Assembly (NCBI RefSeq): GCF_039537985.1
Contig: NZ_BAABBN010000002.1
Coordinates: 91,411-155,410, forward strand
From: Litoribacillus peritrichatus
Lineage (GTDB): Bacteria > Pseudomonadota > Gammaproteobacteria > Pseudomonadales > Litoribrevibacteraceae
Direction: 5' to 3'
DNA: 64,000 nucleotides
Below, one piece after another: positions 26,061 through 35,783 of the stretch. Positions within the stretch are counted from its first letter, which is position 1; each line of letters opens with the position of its first letter. The translations under genes were made by a program, and so were the position numbers. A model generated the notes under the pieces. The model was not told the origin of the DNA and made no database searches. It was given only the letters and a program-made list of their open reading frames with translations.

Positions 26061-28578
26061 AAAGTGTCCGTTGGTTAATGCCTTCAATGAGTTCAGTCAG
26101 GAGATCATCGTTTGATCCGCCGAAGCCAGACAGTCCTTTCAGTTCAATCATTAAGAAAATACCGCTGTCAAACTCATCTCGTTGTTCAGTAATGCCGTTT
26201 GAAATACGATCCTCGGCGTCGCCCGTGTAGAAACGGCGATAGACCAGAGAGGTTCTCCAGCAACAGCTGTTGTATTCAAAGCCGTTCAGGACGTCCGAAG
26301 TACGGTCCAAAGTGAGGTCATACTCCCAGCGGTGTAACAGTCTCCAAAAGGGTGAGACTTGCCAAACGCCGGAAAATTCCAAAAACTCTTCGCGCGGGGC
26401 CAGACCATCTTTTTTCTCGTTGTATCGCACGGTGGCTACGTGTTCGTTCCCTGGACGCCATAATAGCGCGTGACTGCTGCGCTCTGTTTGGTCAAGCCGG
26501 TCACTCCATTCAAAGTCGAACTGATACGTCCAGGCTTTGAACGGGTTGTATCGAATTTCAGCTATGTAATTTGACATGTCGTAGTCGTTGTCGGTGTTGC
26601 TTTTGACATCGTCGTGATTGTAGGTCAGATCTATTTTCCGGTCTTTCAGATAAAGAATGGTACCGGCACGAGCCACCAGTGACTGAGTGCCGTTGTTGTC
26701 GATGAAGCGCGATGTCAGACCCATACTGACTTGAGAGGTGTCGCCAATCCGGTCACCGCCGGTAAAGCGATTTGGTTCAAACAGTTGGTTGAACGTTAAG
26801 TCCGCCCTGGCCGCATCAAATACAGGGATGTCCCCTTGATCCTGATACGGGATGTAGCTGTACATTACTTGCGGTTCCAGGGTTTGTGTTAATGAATTGC
26901 CGAAGAACTCAAAAGGCCGCTCCAGGAACAAACCGCCGCTTAAATGCGCCGCCGGTAAGGTTAGGTCTTTTTCGGAATCAAAGCTGTTTTCGTCAAAGCC
27001 GTTAAGTTTGTATTGCTTGTTGTAAACCGTGACGCCGGGCGTTAAATACCCCCAAGACTTTCGTTTATTGTAGTTTAAAGTCATTTCTGAGCTGGTTCGA
27101 AACGCCGAGCTGACGGTCACCGATTGCTCGGCGGCTGATAAGCTTTCATTGGAGGCGGCTCGGTCAAAATAGGTGGCGTTCACTGTAAACGATGGCTGCC
27201 AAGGACCGAACTCATACCAGTTGCCGGTAAGAAATAAATCCGGCATTTGTTTGTACTGATTGGATGAAATTTCGTCTTCGTCGGTGATCTGATAACTGCG
27301 GAATTGTCCGGAAAAGGCCAGGTTTTCACCGGCCCAGCTGGTTTTCACGATTTGATCGACGGTACCTTCAACGGATCGAGTCAAAATGCCATCGAAGTCT
27401 CCTTTGTAGTCATCGTCGCTGACCCGGTTGAAATCCACTTCGGTTTTCCAGTCGTTGATTTTGCCTAAGTGATCAAAGTGCACCGACCAGCGGTCTTCGC
27501 CTGTGGATTCACCGGTAATTTCCCGGATGTCTTCTTCCGGATAATCTTTGTCATCGTTAAGAAAACCACCGTTGAGCCGGTTTTCACTCCACGCATTCAT
27601 ATAGCGGAATTCCGCTTCCAGCATGGCGCCCCGGTTTTCAAAGTACCTTGGCGTAATGGTCGCGTCGTAATTCGGAGCCAGGTTAAGATAGAAGGGGGTA
27701 CTTAACGAACTTTCACCTTGGCTAAGCTCGAAAGAAGGTCTTAAGAAACCGGTTTTTCTGCGGTCATCGAGCGGGAAGTTCATCCAGGGAATATAGAGCA
27801 CCGGTACATCCTGTACTTTTAGCTTGATGTGCGATGCTTCCCCCCAACCTTCGGTGAAGTCCAGCTCGATGTCTTCGGCTTCCATTTTCCAGGCGTTGCT
27901 GTTGGGCTCGCAAAACGTTATGTAGCCGCTGTCGAGTTCGACGTATTGGCTGTCATCCAGGAAATCGAAATCCATGTGGTTGGATTGGCCCCGGAGGTGC
28001 GCATCGGCTACCGCAAATAATGCATTGGACACCGATCCGCTTTCTTCCACCAGGTTAACTTCCGCTTGATCGCCCAGCAGTTTTAAGCCCGAGTTATCAA
28101 TTAAGACGTTGCCGAATAACGATGCCTGGTTGGTGTTTTTGTTGTAACACGCAAAGTCTGATGTTGTTTGATTGCCTTCCTGAGTGATGGTGACATTGCC
28201 GTCAAACTGGCTGGTGTTGGCTTGTGTAGAGCCTTTGGCTGCGTCGGCCTCAATGGCAATGGGCGCGTCTTTTTTCAGTGTTTGCTGAAGACCCCGACCC
28301 ACATAAAACCCGTCGCACCGGTCGGATGCTTTGGCTTTTAATGCTTCGGGCAGATCTTCTTTTTTTACCCAACCCAGTTGATCAGCATAAGCCAGAATGT
28401 CGTTAAATTCTCTGGGTGTGAGCGTTTGATTGGGCGAACAAAACCCATCATCCTGAGCATGGGACGGAAGACTGAAGGTGGTGGCACAGCCGGATAAAAA
28501 CAGAGCAGAAAACTTCTTAGTCCACGGGTGTGCTGGCTTACGTTTGCTAGGTTGAGTATGGTTCGTTCGAATCTTCAT
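26050..28578 (-). CDS. lptD: LPS-assembly protein LptD
   Basis: Outer-membrane beta-barrel that, with LptE, inserts lipopolysaccharide into the outer leaflet. The 842-residue protein has an N-terminal signal sequence (through about residue 42), an OstA/LptA-like jellyroll (IAIEADAAKGSTQANTSQFD, ALFAVADAHLRGQSNHMDFD) and a large C-terminal barrel. Conserved elements include VPVLYIPWMNFPLDDRRKTG and the late cysteine pair in YNSCCWR that forms inter-domain disulfides; N-terminal cysteine partners are present. It is divergent from amgK, with 164 bp between the genes. Confidence 0.96.
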   Translation of the reverse strand: MKIRTNHTQPSKRKPAHPWTKKFSALFLSGCATTFSLPSHAQDDGFCSPNQTLTPREFNDILAYADQLGWVKKEDLPEALKAKASDRCDGFYVGRGLQQTLKKDAPIAIEADAAKGSTQANTSQFDGNVTITQEGNQTTSDFACYNKNTNQASLFGNVLIDNSGLKLLGDQAEVNLVEESGSVSNALFAVADAHLRGQSNHMDFDFLDDSQYVELDSGYITFCEPNSNAWKMEAEDIELDFTEGWGEASHIKLKVQDVPVLYIPWMNFPLDDRRKTGFLRPSFELSQGESSLSTPFYLNLAPNYDATITPRYFENRGAMLEAEFRYMNAWSENRLNGGFLNDDKDYPEEDIREITGESTGEDRWSVHFDHLGKINDWKTEVDFNRVSDDDYKGDFDGILTRSVEGTVDQIVKTSWAGENLAFSGQFRSYQITDEDEISSNQYKQMPDLFLTGNWYEFGPWQPSFTVNATYFDRAASNESLSAAEQSVTVSSAFRTSSEMTLNYNKRKSWGYLTPGVTVYNKQYKLNGFDENSFDSEKDLTLPAAHLSGGLFLERPFEFFGNSLTQTLEPQVMYSYIPYQDQGDIPVFDAARADLTFNQLFEPNRFTGGDRIGDTSQVSMGLTSRFIDNNGTQSLVARAGTILYLKDRKIDLTYNHDDVKSNTDNDYDMSNYIAEIRYNPFKAWTYQFDFEWSDRLDQTERSSHALLWRPGNEHVATVRYNEKKDGLAPREEFLEFSGVWQVSPFWRLLHRWEYDLTLDRTSDVLNGFEYNSCCWRTSLVYRRFYTGDAEDRISNGITEQRDEFDSGIFLMIELKGLSGFGGSNDDLLTELIEGINQRTLYDY

Positions 28579-28742
28579 ATAAAGGATGATAAAGTGCTTT
28601 TGATGGCCAGCTTGGAAATTGTTTGGTCAGAGATTCTATACTGAATTACGGCAGGCTCCAATTCGCAGAGCGGATTATTTTGGATTTATTGCCGCAGGTG
28701 ACTTAAAACGTTATTTCCATGGGTATTTAGAGGTTGATCTGG

Positions 28743-29777
28743 ATGTTGACAAATGAAGCTTTGGATTGGCTGCAACAGAGTTTGGCGTATCTGGCCGTAC
28801 AAGGGGCGCCGGAAGTGAACTCCGTTGTGGGGGATGCCAGCAGTCGGGCCTATTTCAGAGTTCACCTAGGCAAGCGCAGTTTCATTTTTTGCCTGAGTTC
28901 AGACGTAGACAGTAACAAACGCTTCAGAGAGGTATCTGCCGCTTTGGAGCAGGTTGGGGTGATGGCGCCGTTGGTGTTTGCTTTCGATGATGAACGTGGC
29001 TACATGCTGATGTCCGATATGGGGGATACGTTGCTCAGCGACGTTTATGAAATGAATGTGCACCGGCAACCTAAGGCCATTATTCATCGTGCATTAACTG
29101 ACTTAATTCGTTTGGCGCAGATTCCTGATCCACTTTTGACATTAACCGGAAGTTACGACGGTGCTTTGTTAGCGCGTGATTTTGGTTTGTTTGAACACTG
29201 GTGTCTTGATCAATTCCTAGGCTTAGAACTTTCAGGCGAACAGCAGCAGGTCTTGGTGACGCTGGCGTCTTTGCTGGCTAAAGGGTTTGAGTGTCAGCCT
29301 CAGGTCTGGGTACACCGGGATTTTCATTGCCGGAACTTGATGCTGACCGATGACGATGTTGCCATGATTGATTTTCAGGACATGGTCAAAGGTCCAGTTT
29401 GTTATGATTTGATTTCGATCGTATATGACGCGTACTGGCAGTTGCCACATGACCAGCAGGCTGCATTAATTTCCGACTATTATCAGCAGCTGATGCAGTC
29501 AGGGATTCTGGGTGACGAAGTGGGTGTTACGTTGTTTCAGTCCTGGGTGGCGCAGACAGCGATGCAGCGGCTTTTAAAAATACTGGGAATATTTTGTCGG
29601 TTGGCCCTTCGGGATGGCAAACAGCAGTATTTATCCGATTTACCGTTGGTGATAAAACATGTGGATGACGTGATCGCTCATAATCTGGATCTGTGGCCTG
29701 AGGGGGTTGTTGAATTGTGGAATGAAACGATCCAACCGGCATTGAAAGCAAAATTAGTAAGTGAGACGTCCCACTAG
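28743..29777 (+). CDS. amgK: N-acetylmuramate/N-acetylglucosamine anomeric kinase AmgK
   Basis: Phosphorylates MurNAc at C1 in the MurU recycling bypass that lets cells rebuild UDP-MurNAc without MurA, giving intrinsic fosfomycin tolerance. The 344-residue protein has an aminoglycoside-phosphotransferase fold, with SSRAYFRV in the N-lobe, the catalytic loop VHRDFHCRNLML and the metal-binding IDFQDMVKGP. ATG at 28743 is chosen (AGAGG 9 nt upstream) over the TTG at 28734. murU starts immediately after its stop codon. Confidence 0.95.
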   Translation: MLTNEALDWLQQSLAYLAVQGAPEVNSVVGDASSRAYFRVHLGKRSFIFCLSSDVDSNKRFREVSAALEQVGVMAPLVFAFDDERGYMLMSDMGDTLLSDVYEMNVHRQPKAIIHRALTDLIRLAQIPDPLLTLTGSYDGALLARDFGLFEHWCLDQFLGLELSGEQQQVLVTLASLLAKGFECQPQVWVHRDFHCRNLMLTDDDVAMIDFQDMVKGPVCYDLISIVYDAYWQLPHDQQAALISDYYQQLMQSGILGDEVGVTLFQSWVAQTAMQRLLKILGIFCRLALRDGKQQYLSDLPLVIKHVDDVIAHNLDLWPEGVVELWNETIQPALKAKLVSETSH

Positions 29778-30512
29778 ATGATAAACCAACCTTCTGATTC
29801 ATCGGTTTATGCCATGATTTTAGCCGCAGGCAAAGGCACCCGAATGCGACCGTTAACGGATGACTGTCCTAAGCCCTTATTGAAAGTGGCTGGCTTGCCT
29901 TTGATTGAGCATCATTTGAGAAAACTGAAACGGGCGGGTGTGACCCATGTTGTGGTGAATTGCGCGTATCTGGCTGAAAAAGTGGAGGCCTATATTCATC
30001 AGCGTCCGGACGATGGCCTTGATATTTACTGCGTGAATGAAGGGCAAGAACCGTTGGAAACGGCTGGGGGGATTGTGAATGCTTTGCCGCAGTTAGGAGA
30101 GCGGCCTTTTATTGTTGTGAATGGTGACGTCTGGACGGATTTTGATTATCGGTTACTGGTGCAGGCTGCTGAGGCCCTTATCGTTTCGGATCGGCTGGGC
30201 GAATTGGTGCTGGTCAATAATCCCGTGCACAACCCGGCCGGTGACTTCGCAGTGGAGTCCTCTGTATTGCGAAATAAGTCAGAGAGCAATGATCACTACA
30301 CCTTCAGTGGCTTAAGTGTCTTCAAACCTCAACTGTTCCGATCCCTGAGCCGAGACAGCGGTGCACTTGGCCCAATGCTCAGATCCTGGGCGAATCAATC
30401 CTTGCTTTCTGCTTCTGTGTATCCTGGTTATTGGTTGGACGTTGGTACACCCGAGCGTTTAATTGCCTTGGAGGACCGTATCGCTGGCTCGCTTGTCAAT
30501 GATGAGACATAA
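29778..30512 (+). CDS. murU: N-acetylmuramate alpha-1-phosphate uridylyltransferase MurU
   Basis: Makes UDP-MurNAc from MurNAc-1-phosphate, the step after AmgK in peptidoglycan recycling. The 244-residue nucleotidyltransferase shows the signature AAGKGTRMRPLTDDCPKPLL, then VNGDVWTDFDY for metal binding and YWLDVGTPERL at the C-terminus. Its ATG directly abuts the amgK TAG, so the two are translationally linked. It is shorter than glucose-1-phosphate thymidylyltransferases, as expected for MurU. Confidence 0.95.
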   Translation: MINQPSDSSVYAMILAAGKGTRMRPLTDDCPKPLLKVAGLPLIEHHLRKLKRAGVTHVVVNCAYLAEKVEAYIHQRPDDGLDIYCVNEGQEPLETAGGIVNALPQLGERPFIVVNGDVWTDFDYRLLVQAAEALIVSDRLGELVLVNNPVHNPAGDFAVESSVLRNKSESNDHYTFSGLSVFKPQLFRSLSRDSGALGPMLRSWANQSLLSASVYPGYWLDVGTPERLIALEDRIAGSLVNDET

Positions 30513-31313
30513 ATGATCAAGTGGTTCGGTCTTATTATCGGGGGACTGATGGGCAACACCTTCGGGGTGGTTGCTTTGATCATAGGGTCGTTGCTCGGTT
30601 ATGTGTTCGGTGTTTGGTTGGAAAAGGCACGAGATCCGCTGACCAAATACCGATGTTATTTCGCGCGAGACAATGAGGCCTTCCGGCATTTATTACATCA
30701 ATCGACTTTTTTGATGATGGGCTACCTGGCCAAAGCCGACGGTGCCGTGAGCAAACGGGAAATTGACATGGCGGAAGCTGTGTTTGATTCGTTTCGGCTC
30801 GACGAACGGGCGCGTAAAGATGCCATTCGCTTATTCAGTGAAGGTAAACAGCCCGATTTCCAGTTGAACGCGATATTGGACCCCTTGTCGTCTGTGGCGA
30901 AAAAACACCGAGGGTTACTTCGCATTTTTCTTGAAATTCAAGCCCGCATTGTGATCGCAGATGGCAACCTGGCATCGGGTACCGGGAAGGCTTTCCTTCA
31001 TATTGCCAAACGTTTGGGGTTTTCCGCGCGGGCTGCGAATACTATTCTGAAGCAAGTAAAAGCGAGTCTGTATCAACCGACCAAGGTTGCTAAGTCGCTG
31101 GAGACGCAATATTCCATTTTAGGTGTCGCGTCTGGCTGCACAGAGCAAGAACTCAAACTGGCTTATCGACGGGCCATGTCGGCCCATCACCCGGATAAGT
31201 TACAAAGTGCGGGCGCTACCGATGAGATGGTTCAGGCTGCAACAGCGCAGTCACAAACTATTCAGGAAGCTTACAACACCATATTGGCTTCGCGAAACGG
31301 CAGTCACAAGTAG
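30513..31313 (+). CDS. djlA: Membrane-anchored co-chaperone DjlA (TerB + J domain)
   Basis: A 266-residue DnaJ-type co-chaperone that recruits DnaK. A single N-terminal membrane segment (about residues 5-32, glycine-rich) is followed by a TerB-like helical domain (LAKADGAVSKREIDMAEAVF, IADGNLASGTGKAFL) and a C-terminal J domain with the essential HPD motif in AHHPDKL. The ATG follows the murU stop without a gap, making amgK-murU-djlA a tight operon. Confidence 0.94.
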   Translation: MIKWFGLIIGGLMGNTFGVVALIIGSLLGYVFGVWLEKARDPLTKYRCYFARDNEAFRHLLHQSTFLMMGYLAKADGAVSKREIDMAEAVFDSFRLDERARKDAIRLFSEGKQPDFQLNAILDPLSSVAKKHRGLLRIFLEIQARIVIADGNLASGTGKAFLHIAKRLGFSARAANTILKQVKASLYQPTKVAKSLETQYSILGVASGCTEQELKLAYRRAMSAHHPDKLQSAGATDEMVQAATAQSQTIQEAYNTILASRNGSHK

Positions 31314-31319
31314 GGCGAT

Positions 31320-32507
31320 TTATTGAATGGGTTGCTCTTCTCCCGGAGCATTTTGGGCCAGCCAACCTCGAATACGTTTGACGATCCGGTGGTGATGGAC
31401 GTCGGAATCCAGCGTAGCGCGGGTAGAGAGCTGTTGGTAAGCTGTCAGTAACTTTCGTTGGGCCGTGTTTTTACGTTCTTTTGCTTGTTGCTTGGCGTAT
31501 GCACTGGCGTCACTGACGATGTCCAGGATGGGAATTTCCACAAACTTAGCCAGTCGGTCGTTGATGTAATTTTTATCGTTTTCCACCGGGGGAAGTTCAG
31601 GGTCAACCACCACCAAAGTGAACATTTCCTGACTGGATGAAGAGTCTAAATAGCTGATGGCCCAACTGGCGCCAACACCTTGTCCGATGATCACTAAGTT
31701 CAACTGACCTCGATTTTTAAGTTCTTGAACGGCGGCTTCAATTCTGGCCATGGTTCGCTCCTGCGGGGTCTGGCCTGGCGCGGCTGTCTCTTGTTCGGCA
31801 CTGTCCTCGCCGGTTTTGGTTTCTGATGACGCTTCCTGTGTTTTGTTTGTTTCTTCTGTTGTTTCTTCAGGCGTTTCCTTGGTCGCTGTGTCCTCTCCTT
31901 CGGTGGCTTGTTCGGAGTCTTCGTCTTCAGGCCCGGATTCTAACTCTTCTGTTGTCGGGTTAAGGGTGAAATCAGCCGGGTAACTCGGCCACTTTCGATC
32001 TGGCAGTGGCGTGGTTTCTGCGTCTGGAATGGCGATGGCTAATGTATTCCAGCCATAGTCAGGCAGGCGTTTCCTCAGCGGCGCGATGAAAGACTGCTCG
32101 TTTGGGTGGAGGCCGGAATCGTGCAAAATTAAAATGCCGCCGAGGGGTTGGGCGGTATTTTGTTCTGAAAATAAACCAATAAACTCTTCTTCGCTGGTGT
32201 TCAGTTTCAGGAGCTCCCGCTCATCGATTTCGGTGAGCAGTAATTTTATTCTGCTGCTTTCTGCTTGGGACTTGGGCCTTTTCAATTCAAGCCACTCTTT
32301 GGCGGTGAGTGAAATCTTTGGTGCGGCTTCCTCGTTTCCTTCCGCTGAGCCTTCGGTGCCTTCTTCTGTTTCTGGTGAGTTTTCGCTGTTTTCGGTTGGT
32401 GCTGATTCCTGTGTTTCTTCTTCCGCGAGGGCAAAGGGAATATGTATTGAGAACAGCCCCAGGAGCACGGACAAAACGATACGATGGATTAATGTGTTTG
32501 ATTTCAT
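31320..32507 (-). CDS. DUF3530 family secreted alpha/beta-hydrolase-like protein
   Basis: A 395-residue exported protein; the ATG at 32507 places a signal peptide (ending IPFALAEEE) at the N-terminus, whereas a longer reading to 32648 does not. The hydrolase-like core is seen in GGILILHDSGLHPNEQSF, LPDYGWNTLAIAIPD and LVIIGQGVGASWAISYL. The nucleophile elbow is G-x-G-x-G rather than G-x-S-x-G, so esterase activity is doubtful, as in other family members. Two acidic Glu/Thr/Ser-rich low-complexity stretches follow the signal peptide and interrupt the core. It is convergent with djlA (6-bp gap). Function unknown. Confidence 0.8.
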   Translation of the reverse strand: MKSNTLIHRIVLSVLLGLFSIHIPFALAEEETQESAPTENSENSPETEEGTEGSAEGNEEAAPKISLTAKEWLELKRPKSQAESSRIKLLLTEIDERELLKLNTSEEEFIGLFSEQNTAQPLGGILILHDSGLHPNEQSFIAPLRKRLPDYGWNTLAIAIPDAETTPLPDRKWPSYPADFTLNPTTEELESGPEDEDSEQATEGEDTATKETPEETTEETNKTQEASSETKTGEDSAEQETAAPGQTPQERTMARIEAAVQELKNRGQLNLVIIGQGVGASWAISYLDSSSSQEMFTLVVVDPELPPVENDKNYINDRLAKFVEIPILDIVSDASAYAKQQAKERKNTAQRKLLTAYQQLSTRATLDSDVHHHRIVKRIRGWLAQNAPGEEQPIQ

Positions 32508-32660
32508 AGTCTGTTTTTTGACGAATCGGTGGAAATTAGTTTTTATACAAGATTCAGGCCGCTTTGATTGACTTCGTTTGAATATTGTTTTTTTAAAAGC
32601 TGAAAGCAAACATCGCCTGAGGTAAAATGCGCCACTAATATTTATCAATGAGGTTTTGTC

Positions 32661-33344
32661 ATGAAGTCTTTTAAGATTGCTCCATCCATTTTGTCTGCGG
32701 ATTTTGCACGTTTAGGCGCAGACGTTGATGCGGTTTTGGAGGCGGGAGCAGACATCGTTCATTTCGATGTGATGGACAATCATTATGTGCCGAATCTTAC
32801 GATCGGTCCTATGGTCTGTAAGGCACTTCGTGACTATGGGGTGACAGCACCGATTGATGTTCATTTAATGGTGAAGCCGGTGGATCGAATCATTGGTGAC
32901 TTCCTGGAAGCTGGTGCAAGCTACATTACTTTTCATCCGGAAGGCTCCGATCACATTGATCGCTCTTTGCAGTTGATTAAAAGCGCAGGCTGTAAAGCCG
33001 GTTTGGTGTTTAATCCTGCGACCCCATTGCATCACATGGATTACGTGATGGATAAACTGGATATGGTGTTGTTGATGTCCGTGAACCCAGGGTTTGGCGG
33101 GCAGAAGTTCATTCCGGGGACGCTGGATAAATTGAGAGAAGCACGTAAAAAGATTGATGAGTCAGGCTTGGATATTCGCCTAGAAATTGATGGTGGCGTA
33201 AACACCAAGAATATCCGCGAAATCGCAGCAGCGGGTGCAGACACTTTTGTGGCGGGCTCTGCCATTTTTGGTGCGGATTCATACAAATTTGTGATTGATA
33301 CCATGCGCGAAGAGTTAGCGAAAGCCAATGCGACCATTGCCTAA
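32661..33344 (+). CDS. rpe: Ribulose-phosphate 3-epimerase
   Basis: Interconverts ribulose-5-phosphate and xylulose-5-phosphate in the pentose phosphate pathway. The 227-residue TIM barrel has APSILSADFARLG, the metal-binding HFDVMDNHYVPNLTIG and DVHLMVKPVD, the phosphate-binding VNPGFGGQKFIP and the late LEIDGGVN. It overlaps gph by 17 bp, so the two are co-translated; trpGDC follow. Confidence 0.97.
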   Translation: MKSFKIAPSILSADFARLGADVDAVLEAGADIVHFDVMDNHYVPNLTIGPMVCKALRDYGVTAPIDVHLMVKPVDRIIGDFLEAGASYITFHPEGSDHIDRSLQLIKSAGCKAGLVFNPATPLHHMDYVMDKLDMVLLMSVNPGFGGQKFIPGTLDKLREARKKIDESGLDIRLEIDGGVNTKNIREIAAAGADTFVAGSAIFGADSYKFVIDTMREELAKANATIA

Positions 33345-34038
33345 AGCCATTTTTTTTGATCTTGATGGTACTTTGATTGACAGTGCTGCCGATTTGACTG
33401 TGGCCGTTGATCAAATGCTGATCGAACTCAATTTGCCTGTGGCAGGCTTTGACCGTGTTTCAGGCTGGATTGGCAATGGCGCTCAGAAACTGATTGAGCG
33501 GGCATTAATTTTTGCTCAGCCAGATCTTTCAACGTCACAAGCGTTGGTGGAGTATACACAGGCCCGAACTGTGTTTGACCGGGTTTACGGTGCGTGCTGT
33601 CAAAAAGCCAAAGGTTTATATCCGGGTGCTGAGGAATTGTTGGCGTATTGCTCAATGCAACAAATTCCTCTGGCTTTGATTACCAACAAACCGGAAGCAT
33701 TTACCCGTCTTATTTTGAACGGGCTGGCTTTGACGTCCAAATTTAAGGTGATTGTGGGCGGGGACACCCTGCCAGAACGAAAACCTTCTGCACTGCCGTT
33801 GAGATACGCGGCGGATAAAATGAAGGTCAACCCTGCGGACTGTTGGATGATTGGCGATTCTATGTCTGATGTGGCTGCGGCCAAAAACGCAGGCTGTACC
33901 TCTGTTGCCGTGAGCTATGGCTACAATCACGGTCGGCCGGTTGCTGAAGAATTGCCGGATTTGTTATGCGATTCGCTGAATGAAGTGCAGCAATTGATGT
34001 CGCAACCGTTAAAACAAGGCGCCGCACTTGAAGGGTAA
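33328..34038 (+). CDS. gph: Phosphoglycolate phosphatase
   Basis: HAD-family phosphatase that clears 2-phosphoglycolate arising from DNA repair. The 236-residue protein has the nucleophile motif FFDLDGTLIDSAADL, motif II LITNKPE, the lysine motif GGDTLPERKPSALPL and motif III MIGDSMSDVAAAKNAG. The start ATG lies inside the end of rpe. A trpG gene follows after only 45 bp, with no trpE between them. Confidence 0.94.
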   Translation: MRPLPKAIFFDLDGTLIDSAADLTVAVDQMLIELNLPVAGFDRVSGWIGNGAQKLIERALIFAQPDLSTSQALVEYTQARTVFDRVYGACCQKAKGLYPGAEELLAYCSMQQIPLALITNKPEAFTRLILNGLALTSKFKVIVGGDTLPERKPSALPLRYAADKMKVNPADCWMIGDSMSDVAAAKNAGCTSVAVSYGYNHGRPVAEELPDLLCDSLNEVQQLMSQPLKQGAALEG

Positions 34039-34083
34039 CTGGATGCACGGCTTAAAGGCATCGACCAGCGTTGGAGCGGCCTC

Positions 34084-34707
34084 ATGTTGGTTATGATTGA
34101 TAATTACGATTCGTTTACTTACAACGTGGTTCAGTATTTTGGTGAGCTTGGCGTTGAAGTGGCTGTGTATCGTAATGACGAAATTACCGTTTCTGAGATA
34201 GAAAAGCTCAATCCGGAATATTTGGTGATTTCCCCTGGCCCCTGTACTCCCCAGGAAGCAGGCATATCCGTGGAAGCCATACGGTATTTTGCAGGAAAAT
34301 TGCCCATTCTTGGTATTTGTTTGGGTCATCAGAGCATTGCTCAGGCTTTTGACGGTAAGGTGGTCCGGGCCAAGGAAGTTATGCATGGTAAAACGTCCAT
34401 GATTTACCATCAGAATGAGGGGGTGTTTTTGGGGTTGAATTTGCCCTTCGAAGCGACCCGCTATCATTCGTTGGTGATTGATCAAGACCAGTTGCCAGAT
34501 TGTTTGGAAGTCACGGCTTGGACCGCCAATGATGATGGCTCAGTGGCTGAAATTATGGGCGTCCGACATAAAACACTGAGTGTGGAAGGGGTTCAGTTTC
34601 ACCCTGAATCAATTTTGACCCAACAGGGTCATGATATGCTTAAAAACTTTTTGTCTAATTCTAAGAATAACTCGCTCGTCTCGGGTGAAATAAAGGGATC
34701 AACATGA
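34084..34707 (+). CDS. trpG: Anthranilate synthase glutamine amidotransferase component TrpG
   Basis: Supplies ammonia from glutamine to TrpE for anthranilate synthesis; a shared role with para-aminobenzoate synthase (PabA) is possible. The 207-residue class I amidotransferase has the catalytic C79 in GICLGHQ and the His/Glu pair in FHPESILT, with the oxyanion motif VISPGPCTPQEAG. It overlaps trpD by 4 bp (ATGA). No trpE is encoded nearby, so the synthase partner must be elsewhere. Confidence 0.95.
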   Translation: MLVMIDNYDSFTYNVVQYFGELGVEVAVYRNDEITVSEIEKLNPEYLVISPGPCTPQEAGISVEAIRYFAGKLPILGICLGHQSIAQAFDGKVVRAKEVMHGKTSMIYHQNEGVFLGLNLPFEATRYHSLVIDQDQLPDCLEVTAWTANDDGSVAEIMGVRHKTLSVEGVQFHPESILTQQGHDMLKNFLSNSKNNSLVSGEIKGST

Positions 34708-35738
34708 ACATACAGCAAGCATTGTCTTTAGTTGCAGAGCGTGTGGATTTGTCCACCGAAGATATGAAAGCCGTCATGACTCAGGTGATGACCGGTCAGG
34801 CCACAGATGCACAAATTGGTGCTTTATTGATGGGACTTCGAATGAAGGGTGAAACCATCGAAGAAATCACGGGTGCAGCGATGGTCATGCGTGATTTGGC
34901 TTCTGGTGTTCAGGTTACAGGTGACCATATGGTGGATACTTGTGGCACAGGCGGTGACGGTTCTAATTTGTTTAATGTTTCAACTGCCTCTGCGTTTGTG
35001 GTTGCGGCAGCGGGCGGCCAGGTGGCCAAACATGGTAATCGCAGTGTTTCCAGTACTACCGGCAGCGCCGATGTACTGGAAGCTGTGGGTGTGAATTTAA
35101 CATTGACGCCTGAGCAAGTGGGTCGTGCAGTGGAAGAAATCGGGGTTGGTTTTATGTTTGCCCCGGCGCATCATGGTGCGATGAAGCATGCGATTGGTCC
35201 TCGTAAAGAAATGGCCATGCGAACTATTTTCAATATGTTAGGCCCACTGACCAACCCTGCCGGCGTTAAAAATCAGGTGATAGGCGTATTCAATAAGGGA
35301 TTGTGCCGACCACTTGCTGAAGTGCTGAAAAACCTGGGCAGTGAGCATGTGTTGATCGTTCATTCAAATGACGGTTTGGATGAAATATCCATTGCGGCAG
35401 AAACTACGGTGGCTGAATTACACCAGGGTGAGATTAAAGAATACGTTATCAAACCAGAGGATTTCGGAGTTCAACGTCAGTCGTTGGAAGGGCTGGTGGT
35501 TGAGTCGGCTGAACAAAGCCTATCGCTGATCAAAGATGCTTTAGGTGCCAGAGAAACCGAAGCGGGCAACAAGGCAGCAGACATCATTGCTTTGAATGCG
35601 GGGGCGGCGATTTATGCGGCCAACTTAGCGACGGACTTAACGCTGGGTGTGGAAATGGCTCAAGATGCAATTTATAGCGGAATGGCCAAAGAAAAGATTA
35701 ATGAACTGGTGAGCTTTACGGAAGCTCTTGCGGGTTAA
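34704..35738 (+). CDS. trpD: Anthranilate phosphoribosyltransferase TrpD
   Basis: Second step of tryptophan synthesis: anthranilate + PRPP to phosphoribosylanthranilate. The 344-residue protein has the PRPP-binding DTCGTGGDGSNLFNVST and the anthranilate-site KHGNRSVSSTTGSADVLE, plus FAPAHHGAMKHAIGPRKEM. It is separate from trpG, unlike the enterobacterial fusion. It is followed by trpC after 45 bp. Confidence 0.97.
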   Translation: MNIQQALSLVAERVDLSTEDMKAVMTQVMTGQATDAQIGALLMGLRMKGETIEEITGAAMVMRDLASGVQVTGDHMVDTCGTGGDGSNLFNVSTASAFVVAAAGGQVAKHGNRSVSSTTGSADVLEAVGVNLTLTPEQVGRAVEEIGVGFMFAPAHHGAMKHAIGPRKEMAMRTIFNMLGPLTNPAGVKNQVIGVFNKGLCRPLAEVLKNLGSEHVLIVHSNDGLDEISIAAETTVAELHQGEIKEYVIKPEDFGVQRQSLEGLVVESAEQSLSLIKDALGARETEAGNKAADIIALNAGAAIYAANLATDLTLGVEMAQDAIYSGMAKEKINELVSFTEALAG

Positions 35739-35783
35739 GTGAGTCGCTTGTTCTGAACTGATTGAAGTAGAGATTGATTTGTC

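Noticed and set aside
26061..26087. Longer SurA reading from TTG 26087
   Set aside because: Adds nine residues before an already complete signal peptide and deepens the overlap with lptD.
31750..32571. Long Ser/Val-rich open frames on the plus strand opposite the DUF3530 gene
   Set aside because: They are antisense shadows of its Glu/Thr-rich low-complexity codons and lack ribosome-binding sites.
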